In this document: one piece after another, positions 50,841-59,402 of the stretch
Layout: each line of letters opens with the position of its first letter
How positions within the stretch are numbered: the stretch's first letter is position 1
Source of the DNA: Paractinoplanes toevensis
Lineage (GTDB): Bacteria; Actinomycetota; Actinomycetes; Mycobacteriales; Micromonosporaceae
Direction: 5' to 3'
Length of the DNA: 62,527 bases
NCBI RefSeq assembly: GCF_018332695.1
Contig: NZ_BOQN01000089.1
Span: 1 to 62,527, forward strand
Program-made: the position numbers and the translations under genes
The notes under the pieces: model-generated
The model's input: only the letters and a program-made list of their open reading frames with translations
What the model was told of the DNA's origin: nothing
Databases searched by the model: none

Positions 50841-51485
50841 ATGGTCGACGTGGAGACTCCGCCGGAGCAGCGGAAGAAGCCGGATACGACGACGCGGGGG
50901 GCCGCCCTCTGGGCCACCGCGATCGCCGTTCCGGTGGCGCTGCTGGCCGGTCTCCTCGCGTTCTGGAAGGTGGCGCCGCACGACGACGCGGATGCCCGGC
51001 CCACCCCGTCGGCGACCGTGCCGGCGGTGGTTCCGTCCACTGCGGTGCAGATGGCCGCGCCGAAGCTGGATGCTCGCACCACCCAGGTCTGCCTGGCCGT
51101 GACGTCGCAGTTGCCGACCAGGGTCCGCGATCTGCCGGCCCGCAAGGTCAGCGCCGGCCCCGAGCAGAACGCCGCGTACGGCGAGCCCCCGATCACGGTG
51201 GCCTGCGGGATCACCCAGCCCACGATGTGCGAGCGGGTGGACGGCGGGCACGACGGCTGCGTCCCGCTGGACGCCACCATGTTCGCGATGAACGGCGTCT
51301 GCTGGTGGGGCGCCGACGGTCCGGCCGCGGACGTTTTCACCACGATGGACCGTGAGGTGGCCGTGCAGGTGACGGTGCCGGGCAGTTATCAGCAGACGGC
51401 CCAGTGGGCCAACGAGTTCTCCGACGCCGTGGTCAAGACGATCAAGTCGACGACCAAGGGCGTGCCCTCGGGGTGCACTCAGTGA
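50841..51485 (+). CDS. DUF3515 membrane-anchored protein
   Basis: 214 aa. One N-terminal membrane helix (about 21-42, ALWATAIAVPVALLAGLLAFW) after a charged cytoplasmic start, then a Thr/Pro spacer and an extracellular domain with five or six cysteines (QVCLAVTSQLP, VACGIT, TMCERVDGGHDGCVPLD, NGVCWWGA). DUF3515 is an actinobacterial family of unknown function usually beside ddl. The last seven bases overlap the end of ddl convergently. Confidence 0.85.
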   Translation: MVDVETPPEQRKKPDTTTRGAALWATAIAVPVALLAGLLAFWKVAPHDDADARPTPSATVPAVVPSTAVQMAAPKLDARTTQVCLAVTSQLPTRVRDLPARKVSAGPEQNAAYGEPPITVACGITQPTMCERVDGGHDGCVPLDATMFAMNGVCWWGADGPAADVFTTMDREVAVQVTVPGSYQQTAQWANEFSDAVVKTIKSTTKGVPSGCTQ

Positions 51486-52573
51486 AGGCCGGTACCGCGG
51501 CGTAGCGCGGTGCGGATCAGCCGGTCGACGACCTTCGGGTATTCGAGGCCGGTGGCCGCCCACATCAGCGGGAACATCGAGGTCGGCGTCATGCCGGGCA
51601 TCGTGTTGATCTCGTTGAGGTAGATCTGGTGGTCGGCGGTGACGAAGAAGTCGACCCGGGCCAGGCCGGCGCAGTCGAGCGCGGTGAAGGTGCGCCGGGC
51701 GTACTCCTGAACCTGTGCGGCCACCTCGGCGGGCAGGTCGGCCGGGATGTCGTAGCGGCTGCCCTCGATGTATTTCGTCTCGAAGTCGTACCAGTCGTTG
51801 CCGTCGACGTGGATCTCGGCGAGCAGCGACGACTCGGGCGCTCCGCCGGCCTCGCCCTCGAGGACCCCGCACTCGATCTCGCGGCCCACGATCGCGGCCT
51901 CGACCAGCACCTTGGGGTCGATCTGCCGGGCGGTGGCGACGGCCGCGTCGAGGTCGGCCCAGTCGGTGATCTTGGTGATGCCGTGCGACGAGCCGGCCCG
52001 GGACGGCTTCACGAAGACCGGGAGGCCCAGCCGTTCCTTGTCGGCCTCGGACAGCTCGGCGCCGGCCCGGAGCACCGCGTAGGGGCCGACCGGAATGCCC
52101 TCGACGATCGCCAGCTTCTTGGTGAATTCCTTGTCCATGGCGGCGGCCGAGGCGAAGACGTTGGCACCGACGTAGGGGATGCCGGCCATCTCGAGCATGC
52201 CCTGGATGGTGCCGTCCTCGCCGTAGGCGCCGTGCAGCACGGGGAAGACCACGTCGACGCCGGCCAGCGAGGAGATGCCGGCGACCGGGTCGCGCACGAT
52301 CAGCTCGGTCGCGGTCGGGTCGGCGGCGAGCACCACCGCGCTGCCGCTGGCCGTGGTGATCTCGGGCAGCCGCCGGTCGGTGATGGCCAGATCGGCCGGA
52401 TCGCCGGCGGCCAGCACCCAGGCGCCCTCGCGGGTGATGCCGACCGGAACGACCTCGTACTGATCGCGGTCGAGAGCGCCAAGGAGGCTCCCGGCGCTCA
52501 CGCACGAGATCGCGTGCTCGGTGCTGCGACCACCGAACACGATCGCGACGCGGGTCTTCCGAGGAGTCGTCAC
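51479..52573 (-). CDS. ddl: D-alanine-D-alanine ligase
   Basis: 364 aa. Joins two D-Ala for peptidoglycan. RVAIVFGGRSTEHAISCVSA at the N-terminus, VVFPVLHGAYGEDGTIQG, FVKPSRAGSSHGI (ATP-grasp), and the metal-binding IYLNEINTMPGMTPTSMFPLMW are present. The omega-loop segment WYDFETKYIEGSRYDIPA looks like a D-Ala rather than a D-lactate (Van) ligase. GTG at 52573 with an upstream GAGAA-type site. Confidence 0.95.
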   Translation of the reverse strand: MTTPRKTRVAIVFGGRSTEHAISCVSAGSLLGALDRDQYEVVPVGITREGAWVLAAGDPADLAITDRRLPEITTASGSAVVLAADPTATELIVRDPVAGISSLAGVDVVFPVLHGAYGEDGTIQGMLEMAGIPYVGANVFASAAAMDKEFTKKLAIVEGIPVGPYAVLRAGAELSEADKERLGLPVFVKPSRAGSSHGITKITDWADLDAAVATARQIDPKVLVEAAIVGREIECGVLEGEAGGAPESSLLAEIHVDGNDWYDFETKYIEGSRYDIPADLPAEVAAQVQEYARRTFTALDCAGLARVDFFVTADHQIYLNEINTMPGMTPTSMFPLMWAATGLEYPKVVDRLIRTALRRGTGLH

Positions 52574-52681
52574 TTTTCTCGCGCCTTCCAGCTAGCGGGC
52601 ATGCCGGGGGTGACCCTACTCTGCGTAAGCCACTCACGGGATCACCCGTCCGCCGCCACGGGACAAGGGAACTACGGGTTC

Positions 52682-53173
52682 ATGAGAGCATCACTCCACG
52701 TGATCGCAGGGCTCGGCTCCGGCCAGCTGGCCACGATCGCGCACCCCCGCGGGGACGGCTGGGAGGCGGACGAACTGAGCGCTCTCGCCGACACCGGTGT
52801 CAGCGTCCTGGTATCGGCGCTGACCAATGTCGAGCAGCAGCGACTCGGGCTCGGCGGAACCGCGGCCACCGCCGCGGCCCTCGGTGTGGACTTCGTCTCG
52901 TTCCCGGCGGCCGAGGGCGGCATACCCCGCGAGGAGGCGGCCAGGGTGGTCAGCCTGGCCGGCCGGCTGGCCGCCCAGGTGCGGGCCGGACGGTTCGTGG
53001 CGACCCAGTGCTTCGGCGGCGTCGGCCGTTCGACGCTGCTGGCCTGCACGACGCTGGTGCTGCTCGGCATCGCCCCGGGCGATGCCCTGCGCCGCGTGAC
53101 CGGCGGCTCCGAGATGCCGATCACCCGCGACTGGTTGTACGAGCTCTCGGCGCACCGGGCCACCCACCTCTGA
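52682..53173 (+). CDS. Small CX5R protein phosphatase-like protein
   Basis: 163 aa. Resembles dual-specificity/tyrosine phosphatases: the P-loop CFGGVGRST (C110 to R116, CX5RS) follows a helix and strand FVATQC, and an upstream segment VDFVSFPAAEGGIPREEAARVV sits where the general-acid loop is expected, though a clear catalytic Asp is not certain. The target could be phosphotyrosine, phosphosugar or phosphoinositide-like. ATG at 52682. Divergent from ddl, convergent with the ABC permease gene, with only three bases between stops. Confidence 0.75.
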   Translation: MRASLHVIAGLGSGQLATIAHPRGDGWEADELSALADTGVSVLVSALTNVEQQRLGLGGTAATAAALGVDFVSFPAAEGGIPREEAARVVSLAGRLAAQVRAGRFVATQCFGGVGRSTLLACTTLVLLGIAPGDALRRVTGGSEMPITRDWLYELSAHRATHL

Positions 53174-53176
53174 GCC

Positions 53177-53860
53177 TCAGCCGGCCGTGCGCCGGATCGC
53201 GACGTCGCCGATGACCCGCTGGAACGCCAGCGCCGCGAGGGCCGTGGCCGCCAGCGACAGTGCCAGGGCCGCGGCGTAGGGCAGGTGGGCCGGCACGACA
53301 CCGAACTCGTCGATGCCGAGCAGGCTGTCGGCCACCCCGGCCGGGACCGCGCCACCGATCATCACGACCAGGCCGATCCACGGCCGCCAGCGGTAGAAAC
53401 CGGCCGAGATGAGCGCCCCCGAGATGAGGTAGGCGATCGTCTCCGGGAACACCTGGCCGAACTCGCCCAGCAGGCCGCCCACCGACAGCACCGGATAGCC
53501 GTCGCCGCGACCACCGATCGCGTCGAGCACGGCGCCTTCCAGGGCGTGGCCGAGCACCACGACCGCCGCGAAGGTGGCCGACGCGATCAGGCCGAACACT
53601 CCCGCTCCGGCGAGAAACTCGTGGCGGGTGCGGCCGTTGGCGAGAAACACGCGCAGCTGCATGACGACGAGCATGATGCCGACCACGAGCAGCCAATATT
53701 TCGCGGCCGAGCCGGCCAGCACGAGCCACATGCTGAAGCCGATCTCGCCGTTGCCGCCCACGACCACCCCGGTGACCAACAGGTCGGCGGTGAGCAGGAT
53801 CGCCGCGAACGGGATGATGATCGGCCGGTAGATCCGGAACAGGGCGCCGTGCATGCTCAT
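53177..53860 (-). CDS. ABC transporter membrane protein
   Basis: 227 aa with six hydrophobic segments, the size of a permease half. No sequence motif names the substrate. It is the last gene of a three-gene GntR-ATPase-permease operon, with ATGA overlap to the ATPase gene. The closest pattern is the YtrA/YtrB/Ytr permease group, often linked to cell-envelope stress. Confidence 0.75.
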   Translation of the reverse strand: MSMHGALFRIYRPIIIPFAAILLTADLLVTGVVVGGNGEIGFSMWLVLAGSAAKYWLLVVGIMLVVMQLRVFLANGRTRHEFLAGAGVFGLIASATFAAVVVLGHALEGAVLDAIGGRGDGYPVLSVGGLLGEFGQVFPETIAYLISGALISAGFYRWRPWIGLVVMIGGAVPAGVADSLLGIDEFGVVPAHLPYAAALALSLAATALAALAFQRVIGDVAIRRTAG

Positions 53861-54738
53861 CGGATGGCCTCCAGCCGCTTCGACGGTGACGTGAGGTGGA
53901 TGAAGAGGTCCTGGATGCCGACCGGGCCGAAGGTGAGGCCGGCCGCTTCACCGCGGGCCACGTCGGCCGGCTCGGGCCGCCAGTCGAGCGTCACCGCGCG
54001 CACGCCGCCGAGGCTCTGCTCGCCCAGCACGGGATGACCGCCGGCGAAGGCCTCGACCGCGTCGGCCGGACCGGTCACGGTGATGCCCCGGCCGCGCAGC
54101 TCGTCGGTCTCCTCGTGCAGCAGCAACCGCCCGTGATCGAGGATGATCACCCGCTCGAAGAGGTCGGCGACCTCCTCGATGAGGTGGGTGGAGAGGATGA
54201 TCGTGCGCGGGTGGGCGAGGTAGTCGGCGAGCAGCTCGCGGTAGAAGTTGCTGCGGGCGACCGCGTCCATCCCCAGATAGGTCTCGTCGAGGATGGTCAG
54301 CGGGGCCCGGGACGCCAGGCCGAGCACCGCGCCGACCGCCGACCGCTGCCCCCGGGACAGCGCCGAGATCCGTTTGCGCGGCTCGAGCTCGAACAGGTCG
54401 AGCAGCCGGTCGGCGTAGTCCTGATCCCAGCCCGGGCGCAGCCACCCGGCCACGGCGAGCACCCCGCGCACCCGCTCGGCGTCATTGACGTCGAGGGTGT
54501 CGCGAACGAAGCAGGTCTGCCGCATGACGGCCGGATCTTCGAACGCGTCGGCGCCGTCGAACCGGACCGAGCCGCGGGTCGGCCGACGGTAGGACGCGAG
54601 CGCGCTGAGCAGGCTGGTCTTGCCGGAGCCGTTGCGGCCCAGCAGGCCGTAGATCTTGCCGGTGGGCAGGTCGAGGCTCACGTCGTCGACCGCGACGGTC
54701 GACCCGTATCGCACCGTGAGATCGCGCAGCTCGATCAT
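53857..54738 (-). CDS. ABC transporter ATP-binding protein (YtrB-like)
   Basis: 293 aa. Walker A GLLGRNGSGKTSLL (about 34-47), a Q-loop region after TRGSVRFDG, signature ALSRGQRSAVGAVLGLA, and Walker B APLTILDETYLGMDA, in which DET replaces the usual DEP; the H-loop is IILSTHLIEE. The last 70 residues are a separate small domain. ATG at 54738 overlaps the regulator stop (ATGA). Confidence 0.9.
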   Translation of the reverse strand: MIELRDLTVRYGSTVAVDDVSLDLPTGKIYGLLGRNGSGKTSLLSALASYRRPTRGSVRFDGADAFEDPAVMRQTCFVRDTLDVNDAERVRGVLAVAGWLRPGWDQDYADRLLDLFELEPRKRISALSRGQRSAVGAVLGLASRAPLTILDETYLGMDAVARSNFYRELLADYLAHPRTIILSTHLIEEVADLFERVIILDHGRLLLHEETDELRGRGITVTGPADAVEAFAGGHPVLGEQSLGGVRAVTLDWRPEPADVARGEAAGLTFGPVGIQDLFIHLTSPSKRLEAIR

Positions 54739-55088
54739 CGGGCACCGCCGAGGTGCCGGACGATCTCGTCGACGCCGATGCCGATGCGTTTCGCCTCGAC
54801 CAGCACCGGGTCGACCACCTCGGTGAAGAACCGCTCGCGCCGCGCCGCCCGCAGTTTCTCCCGGGCATCGGGGCTGACGAACATGCCGATGCCTCGCTTC
54901 TTGTAGAGCACGCCCTCGTCGACCAGCTGGGCGAAGCCCTTGGCCGCGGTGGCCGGGTTGATCCGGTAGAACGCCGCATATTGGTTGGTGGACATGACCT
55001 GTTCGTCCTCCTTGAGGGCTCCGCTCAGCACGTCGTTCTTGATGCCGTCGGCGATCTGCAGGTAGATCGGGCTGCGGTCGTCGAACAC
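54735..55088 (-). CDS. GntR-family regulator, YtrA type
   Basis: 117 aa. A winged helix (SPIYLQIADGIKNDVLSGALKEDEQVMSTNQYAAFYRINPATAAKGFAQLVDEGVLYKKRGIGMFV in substance) followed by a short dimerisation tail, the hallmark of the YtrA group. Start chosen as GTG 55088, five bases after GGGAGG; the longer ATG at 55115 lies inside a palindromic operator. It probably represses its own operon with the ABC genes. Confidence 0.9.
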   Translation of the reverse strand: MFDDRSPIYLQIADGIKNDVLSGALKEDEQVMSTNQYAAFYRINPATAAKGFAQLVDEGVLYKKRGIGMFVSPDAREKLRAARRERFFTEVVDPVLVEAKRIGIGVDEIVRHLGGAR

Positions 55089-55108
55089 CGGAGCCTCCCT
55101 AGTTCTGC

Positions 55109-55132
55109 GGTTCATTACTCATGTAACGAACC
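55109..55132 (-). promoter_or_regulatory. Palindromic operator for the YtrA-type regulator
   Basis: GGTTCATTAC (55109-55118), spacer TCAT, GTAACGAACC (55123-55132): 9 of 10 positions are symmetric. It lies 21 bases upstream of the GTG 55088. A further partial GGTTC half-site, read on the minus strand, lies at about 55135-55139. YtrA-type regulators bind such sites upstream of their own gene. Confidence 0.7.
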
Positions 55133-55172
55133 ATAGAACCACTGTGCCGGGAAGGGCAAGGGAAGAAAGCGG

Positions 55173-55529
55173 TCAGGCGGCGAAGGACTGCGGCAGCACG
55201 CCGGAATCCCACAGCTCGTCGAGATGCGCGAGGAAGCCGACCAGGCTGCCCTCCAGCTCCCGCCGCTCGGCGACGGTGAGCAGGGCCAGCGGATCGGAGA
55301 ACACCAGTCCCGCCGGGTGGGCCGCCCGGGTGCCGACGAACTTGCGGCACGCCGAACACCAGACATAGCTGACCAGCGTCGGGCGACGGGCGTTCGACGG
55401 CGCATTGACGTACGCCCGGAGCCGCCGCTTGCCGCAGGCGGGACAGATCCGCTCCCCGGGCGCGGCGAAGAAGCTCTCACCCTGCGTCATTGCCGCGACC
55501 TGGTCGCCGGAGAAACTGTCCCAACCCAT
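55173..55529 (-). CDS. Zinc-ribbon protein of unknown function
   Basis: 118 aa. Residues 28-62 hold ICPACGKRRLRAYVN and VWCSACRKFVG, two CxxC pairs that would bind one zinc. The rest (FSDPLALLTVAERRELEGSLVGFLAHLDELW) is helical. I recall similar actinobacterial hypothetical proteins but no function. ATG at 55529, nine bases after the PLP-enzyme gene's stop, so it may end the plsC-gpsA operon. Confidence 0.72.
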   Translation of the reverse strand: MGWDSFSGDQVAAMTQGESFFAAPGERICPACGKRRLRAYVNAPSNARRPTLVSYVWCSACRKFVGTRAAHPAGLVFSDPLALLTVAERRELEGSLVGFLAHLDELWDSGVLPQSFAA

Positions 55530-55538
55530 GCGAAAACC

Positions 55539-56639
55539 CTAGCCGTCGAGGGCCGCCGTCAGGTCGGCCAGAAGATCCGCCGCGTCCTCGATGCCGCAGG
55601 ACAGCCGCACGAAACCCGGTGCCGTGTCGTCGCCGAACTGCGCTCGCCGGTCGGCCGTGGTGTGCACCCCGCCGAACGAGGTCGCCGCGAAGACCAGCGA
55701 CGCCGCGGTGAGGAACCGCGCCACCCGCTCGGCCGAGCCCAGGTCGAACGAGACGATCCCGGGGATCCGCCGCATCTGCGTGCTGGCCACGGCGTACGAC
55801 GGGTCGGACGGCAGGCCCGGCCAGCGCACGCCGGTCACGTCGGGACGTGCCGCGAGCAGGTCGGCGACCGCGGCGGCGTTGGCCGTCTGCCGGGCCAGCC
55901 GCAGGTCGAGCGTCGCGATCGACCGGTGCGCCAGCCAGCAGTCGAACGCTCCGGGCACCGCCCCGGTCTGCTTGCGCCAGGTCTCCACCTTGCCGAGCAG
56001 CGCGTCGTCGCCGCTCGACACGTAACCGAGCAGCACATCGGAGTGTCCGGTCAGCGCCTTGGTGCCGGACGCGACCACCACGTCGGCGCCGAGCGCGAGG
56101 GGGTTCTGCCCGAGCGGCGTGGCCGCGGTGTTGTCCACCGCGACGATGGCCCCGCCGGCGTGCGCGGCCGCCGAGACGGCCCGGATGTCGCACACGTCGA
56201 GACCGGGATTCGCCGGCGTCTCGAGCAGCACCAGGCGTACGCCCCGGAAGTCGGGGTATGGCCCGGAAGTCGGCACCAGGATGGTGGAAACGCCCAGCTC
56301 GCGAAGGGTTCCCTCGGCGAACGCGCGAACCGTGAAGTAACCGTCGGCGGGCAGTGCCACCGTGTCGCCGGAGCGCAGCACCGACAACAGCAACGCGGTG
56401 ATCGCCGCCTGCCCGCTCGCGAAGACCAGCGTGGGGCCGCCCTCGAGCTGCCCGATCGCCGCCTCCAGCGCACGCCGGGTGGGGTGCTGGGTGCGGGCGT
56501 AGTCGTTCTGGCCCGGCCCGGTGACCGGGTCGAGGTGGAACGGCGCCGCGAACACCGGACCGGGCAGGAACGGGTCGCCGACCTCGGGCTTCTCCGGCAG
56601 CCCGGCGTGCACCGCCCGGGTGCCATCCGAATACGTCAT
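55539..56639 (-). CDS. Cys/Met metabolism PLP-dependent enzyme (cystathionine gamma-lyase/synthase type)
   Basis: 366 aa. Fold-type I PLP enzyme: YARTQHPTRRALEAAIGQLEGG, LVFASGQAAITALLL, ETPANPGLDVCDI, VAVDNTAATPLGQNPL with the PLP-ring aspartate, and VVASGTKALTGHSDVLLGYV with the Schiff-base lysine. The C-terminal FVRLSCGIEDAADLLADL is characteristic. Lyase or synthase cannot be decided. ATG 56639 overlaps the gpsA stop (ATGA). Confidence 0.88.
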   Translation of the reverse strand: MTYSDGTRAVHAGLPEKPEVGDPFLPGPVFAAPFHLDPVTGPGQNDYARTQHPTRRALEAAIGQLEGGPTLVFASGQAAITALLLSVLRSGDTVALPADGYFTVRAFAEGTLRELGVSTILVPTSGPYPDFRGVRLVLLETPANPGLDVCDIRAVSAAAHAGGAIVAVDNTAATPLGQNPLALGADVVVASGTKALTGHSDVLLGYVSSGDDALLGKVETWRKQTGAVPGAFDCWLAHRSIATLDLRLARQTANAAAVADLLAARPDVTGVRWPGLPSDPSYAVASTQMRRIPGIVSFDLGSAERVARFLTAASLVFAATSFGGVHTTADRRAQFGDDTAPGFVRLSCGIEDAADLLADLTAALDG

Positions 56640-57631
56640 TCCGGCTTGATCTCCCGTCCCATCAGCATCTTCACGGCGACCCGCGGGTCGGCGCCCTCGT
56701 GGCAGACCCGCTCGACCTGCTCGGTGATCGGCATCTCGACGCCGACCGTCCGGGCCAGGTCGCGGATCGCCAGGCAGCTCTTCACACCCTCGGCCGTCTG
56801 CCGCGCGGCCACCTGGGCCTCCTCCAGGCTCCGGCCGCGGCCCAGCTGCTCGCCGAACGTGCGGTTGCGAGACAGCGGCGACGAGCAGGTGGCGACCAGG
56901 TCGCCGAGGCCGGCCAGGCCGGCGAAGGTGAGCGGGTCGGCGCCGAGCGCGACGCCCAGCCGGGCGGTCTCGGCGAGGCCGCGGGTGATCAGCGAGGCCC
57001 GGGTGTTGTCGCCCATGCCCATCGCGATGGTCATCCCGTAGGCGAGGGCGATGACGTTCTTGACGGCGCCGCCCATCTCGCAGCCGATCACGTCCTCGCT
57101 CGTGTAGGGCCGGATGTAGGGCAGCGCGATGGCCTGCTGGACGGCCCGGCACCGGTCGGGGTCGGTGCCGGCCACCACGGTCGCGGCCGGCTGCTCGGCG
57201 GCGATCTCCGGGGCCAGGTTGGGGCCGGAGACGACCACCACCCGGTCGGCGTCGACCCGGGCGGTCTCCACGATGACCTGGCTCATCCGCTTGGTGGTGC
57301 CGAGCTCGATGCCCTTCATCAGCGAGATCAGGGTCGAGCCGGGCGCGAAGTGCCCGGCCCACTCGGCAAGGTTGCCGCGCAGCGTCTGGGACGGCACGGC
57401 GATGGCGATCAGCGACGAGCCGTCCAGCGCGGCGGCGAGGTCGCTGGTGGCGGTGATCTCCTTGGGCAGCTTCACCGACGGCAGCGCGCCCTCGTTGACG
57501 TGCCGGTCCCGGATCTCGGCGGCGACGACCTCGCGCCGGGCCCAGATGGTCACGTCGCTGCCGGCCTCGGCCAGCATCTTGGCGAACGCGGTGCCCCAGG
57601 CTCCGGATCCGAGAACGGTGGCGCGGCTCAT
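56636..57631 (-). CDS. gpsA: Glycerol-3-phosphate dehydrogenase [NAD(P)+]
   Basis: 331 aa. Makes sn-glycerol 3-phosphate for phospholipids. LGSGAWGTAFAKMLAEAG is the dinucleotide loop; PKEITATSDL, SLMKGIELGT, GPNLAPEIA, GGAVKNVIALAYGM with the catalytic Lys, and CSSPLSRNRTFGEQLGRG are all present. ATG at 57631 overlaps the plsC stop by one base. Coupling of plsC and gpsA fits one pathway. Confidence 0.95.
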   Translation of the reverse strand: MSRATVLGSGAWGTAFAKMLAEAGSDVTIWARREVVAAEIRDRHVNEGALPSVKLPKEITATSDLAAALDGSSLIAIAVPSQTLRGNLAEWAGHFAPGSTLISLMKGIELGTTKRMSQVIVETARVDADRVVVVSGPNLAPEIAAEQPAATVVAGTDPDRCRAVQQAIALPYIRPYTSEDVIGCEMGGAVKNVIALAYGMTIAMGMGDNTRASLITRGLAETARLGVALGADPLTFAGLAGLGDLVATCSSPLSRNRTFGEQLGRGRSLEEAQVAARQTAEGVKSCLAIRDLARTVGVEMPITEQVERVCHEGADPRVAVKMLMGREIKPE

Positions 57632-58359
57632 CACGCCTCCCCGGCGGTGCCGGCCCGGCGGCCCGGCCGTTCGTAGAGGGCGGCCGGCGGTTCCTCGCCG
57701 CGCAGCTCGCCCAGCAGGGCTTTGATCTGGAGCATGATGTGGTCGGTCATCTCGTCGAGCACCGTGCGGGTCGGGGTGGCCCCCGCCCAGTGGGAGAGGT
57801 CGATCGGCTTGCCGGCGGTGACCGTGACCGGCGTACGCGGCCGCAGGCTGAGCCGGCTCGTGCGTGGGTCGAAGATCCGCTCGGCGCCCCAGTTCGCCAC
57901 CGGTACCACCGGGGCGCCGGTGACCAGCGCCAGCCGGGCCGCACCGGTCTTGCCGCGCATCGGCCACAGCTGCGGGTCCTTGGTGGTGGTGCCCTCCGGG
58001 TAGATCACCACGACGCCACCCTGGTGCAGGGCATCGATCAGGACGTCGAGCGACTTCACCGCCTCCACACTGCCGCGTTCCACCGGGATCTGCTGGACCT
58101 TGCGCAGGAACGGCCCGAGCACCGGCACCCGCCAGATGCTGGCCTTACCGAGGAAGCGCGGCCAGCGGCCGGCGCCGTAGATGAAGTGGCCCACCACCAA
58201 CGGATCGAAGTGCGAAACGTGGTTGGGCACGACGATGATGCCGCCGGTCGCCGGGATGTTCTCCATCCCGGTCCAGGTCCGTTTCGTCCAGACCGTCAAC
58301 ACCGGTATGCATAACCACGCCGCGAACCGTCGCCAGAATCCCAGCCTGCGCCGAGCCAC
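57631..58359 (-). CDS. plsC: 1-acyl-sn-glycerol-3-phosphate acyltransferase (PlsC-like)
   Basis: 242 aa. NHVSHFDPLVVG carries the HX4D active site; FLGKASIWRVPVLGPFL, IPVERGS and IYPEGTTTKD are the other three acyltransferase blocks. A hydrophobic N-terminus (RRFAAWLCIPVLTVW) anchors it at the membrane. GTG at 58359 has GGAGGGG upstream. It likely starts the plsC-gpsA-PLP enzyme operon. Confidence 0.92.
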   Translation of the reverse strand: MARRRLGFWRRFAAWLCIPVLTVWTKRTWTGMENIPATGGIIVVPNHVSHFDPLVVGHFIYGAGRWPRFLGKASIWRVPVLGPFLRKVQQIPVERGSVEAVKSLDVLIDALHQGGVVVIYPEGTTTKDPQLWPMRGKTGAARLALVTGAPVVPVANWGAERIFDPRTSRLSLRPRTPVTVTAGKPIDLSHWAGATPTRTVLDEMTDHIMLQIKALLGELRGEEPPAALYERPGRRAGTAGEA

Positions 58360-58485
58360 GGCCCCTCCTGCCTACACCACGGCGTGTCCCCACCGCGGTC
58401 CCCATACCTCGGACGAATCATGCCTGCTCGCGGGCCGGAGGACCAGGCAGGGGTCCTTACCGTGACCGCTGGCAGACTTGCCCCC

Positions 58486-59130
58486 ATGGTGCGGGACTGG
58501 ACGGCGGTGATCCCCGTCAAGCGGCTGAGCGCGGCGAAGAGCCGGCTGCGGGGCGCGGTGCCCGCGGCCCGGCACGCCGACCTGGCCCTGGCCATGGTGC
58601 GCGACACCGTGTCCGCGGTGCTGGCCGGCGTGACGGTGGCCGAGTTGGTGGTGGTGACCGACGATCCGGTCGCGGCGGCCGCGGTGACCGAGCTGGGCGC
58701 GCGGGTGGTGCCGGACACACCGGGCGGCGACCTGAACGCCGCGATGCGGTTCGGTGCCGACGAGATCGTCGGACTTAACCGGTTCCGTACGGTCCTCGCC
58801 GGCGACCTGCCGGCGCTTCAGCCGGCGCAGCTCGACGAGGCGCTGCACGCGGCCGAGCGGAGGAGCTTCGTGGCCGACGCCGCCGGCACCGGAACCGTGC
58901 TGCTGGCGGCCGGGCCGGGCGAACCGCTCGACCCGCGCTTCGGTCTCGGCTCGGCGGTGGCGCACGCGGACTCCGGCGCCAAGGCGCTGACCGGAGACTG
59001 GCCGGGCCTCCGGCAGGACGTCGATACCCCGGCCGACCTGCGCCGGGTGCTCACGCTGGGGGCCGGCCGGCACACCTGCTCGCTGTTGCGTGATCTCGGA
59101 CTCACGGTGAGCTGCGCCCCGGCCGCCTGA
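58486..59130 (+). CDS. fbiD: Phosphoenolpyruvate guanylyltransferase (FbiD/CofC)
   Basis: 214 aa. Activates PEP (or 2-phospholactate) with GTP in coenzyme F420 synthesis. WTAVIPVKRLSAAKSRL is the nucleotidyltransferase start with its conserved Lys, VVVTDDPVAAAAV follows, LAGDLPALQPAQL is the metal-binding loop, and FGLGSAVAHADSGAKAL lies near the end. ATG at 58486 is chosen; an in-frame GTG directly follows and an upstream frame to 58384 looks non-coding. Its place between gpsA and ppk1 matches mycobacteria. Confidence 0.92.
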   Translation: MVRDWTAVIPVKRLSAAKSRLRGAVPAARHADLALAMVRDTVSAVLAGVTVAELVVVTDDPVAAAAVTELGARVVPDTPGGDLNAAMRFGADEIVGLNRFRTVLAGDLPALQPAQLDEALHAAERRSFVADAAGTGTVLLAAGPGEPLDPRFGLGSAVAHADSGAKALTGDWPGLRQDVDTPADLRRVLTLGAGRHTCSLLRDLGLTVSCAPAA

Positions 59131-59149
59131 AACCGGTAGCGTTCAGGGC

Positions 59150-59347
59150 ATGCAGGGCACGATCGCGACCTTCGACCCGGACACCCGCAGCGGGACCCTT
59201 CTGCTGGACAACGGCACTGAGCTGGCCTTCGACTCGATCGCCTTCGACCGGTCGGGTTTGCGCCTGCTGCGTCTGGGGCAGCGGGTGGACATCGACACCG
59301 AGTCCGCCGGCACCGTGCGCCGGGTCACCATTCCCGGAATCGGTTGA
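59150..59347 (+). CDS. Small beta-rich protein, cold-shock-like
   Basis: 65 aa. QGTIATFDPDTRSGTLLLDNGTELAFD resembles the first strands of a cold-shock/OB fold, and LLRLGQRVDIDT continues it, but RNP1 and RNP2 aromatic motifs are absent, so nucleic-acid binding is doubtful. A conserved companion between fbiD and ppk1 in actinobacteria as far as I recall. ATG at 59150, 19 bases after fbiD. Confidence 0.72.
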   Translation: MQGTIATFDPDTRSGTLLLDNGTELAFDSIAFDRSGLRLLRLGQRVDIDTESAGTVRRVTIPGIG

Positions 59348-59402
59348 GTTGATCAAGCGCTAGTTCGTTTCACGTTTTCCCCGGACCCGCAATGATGGAG
59401 CG

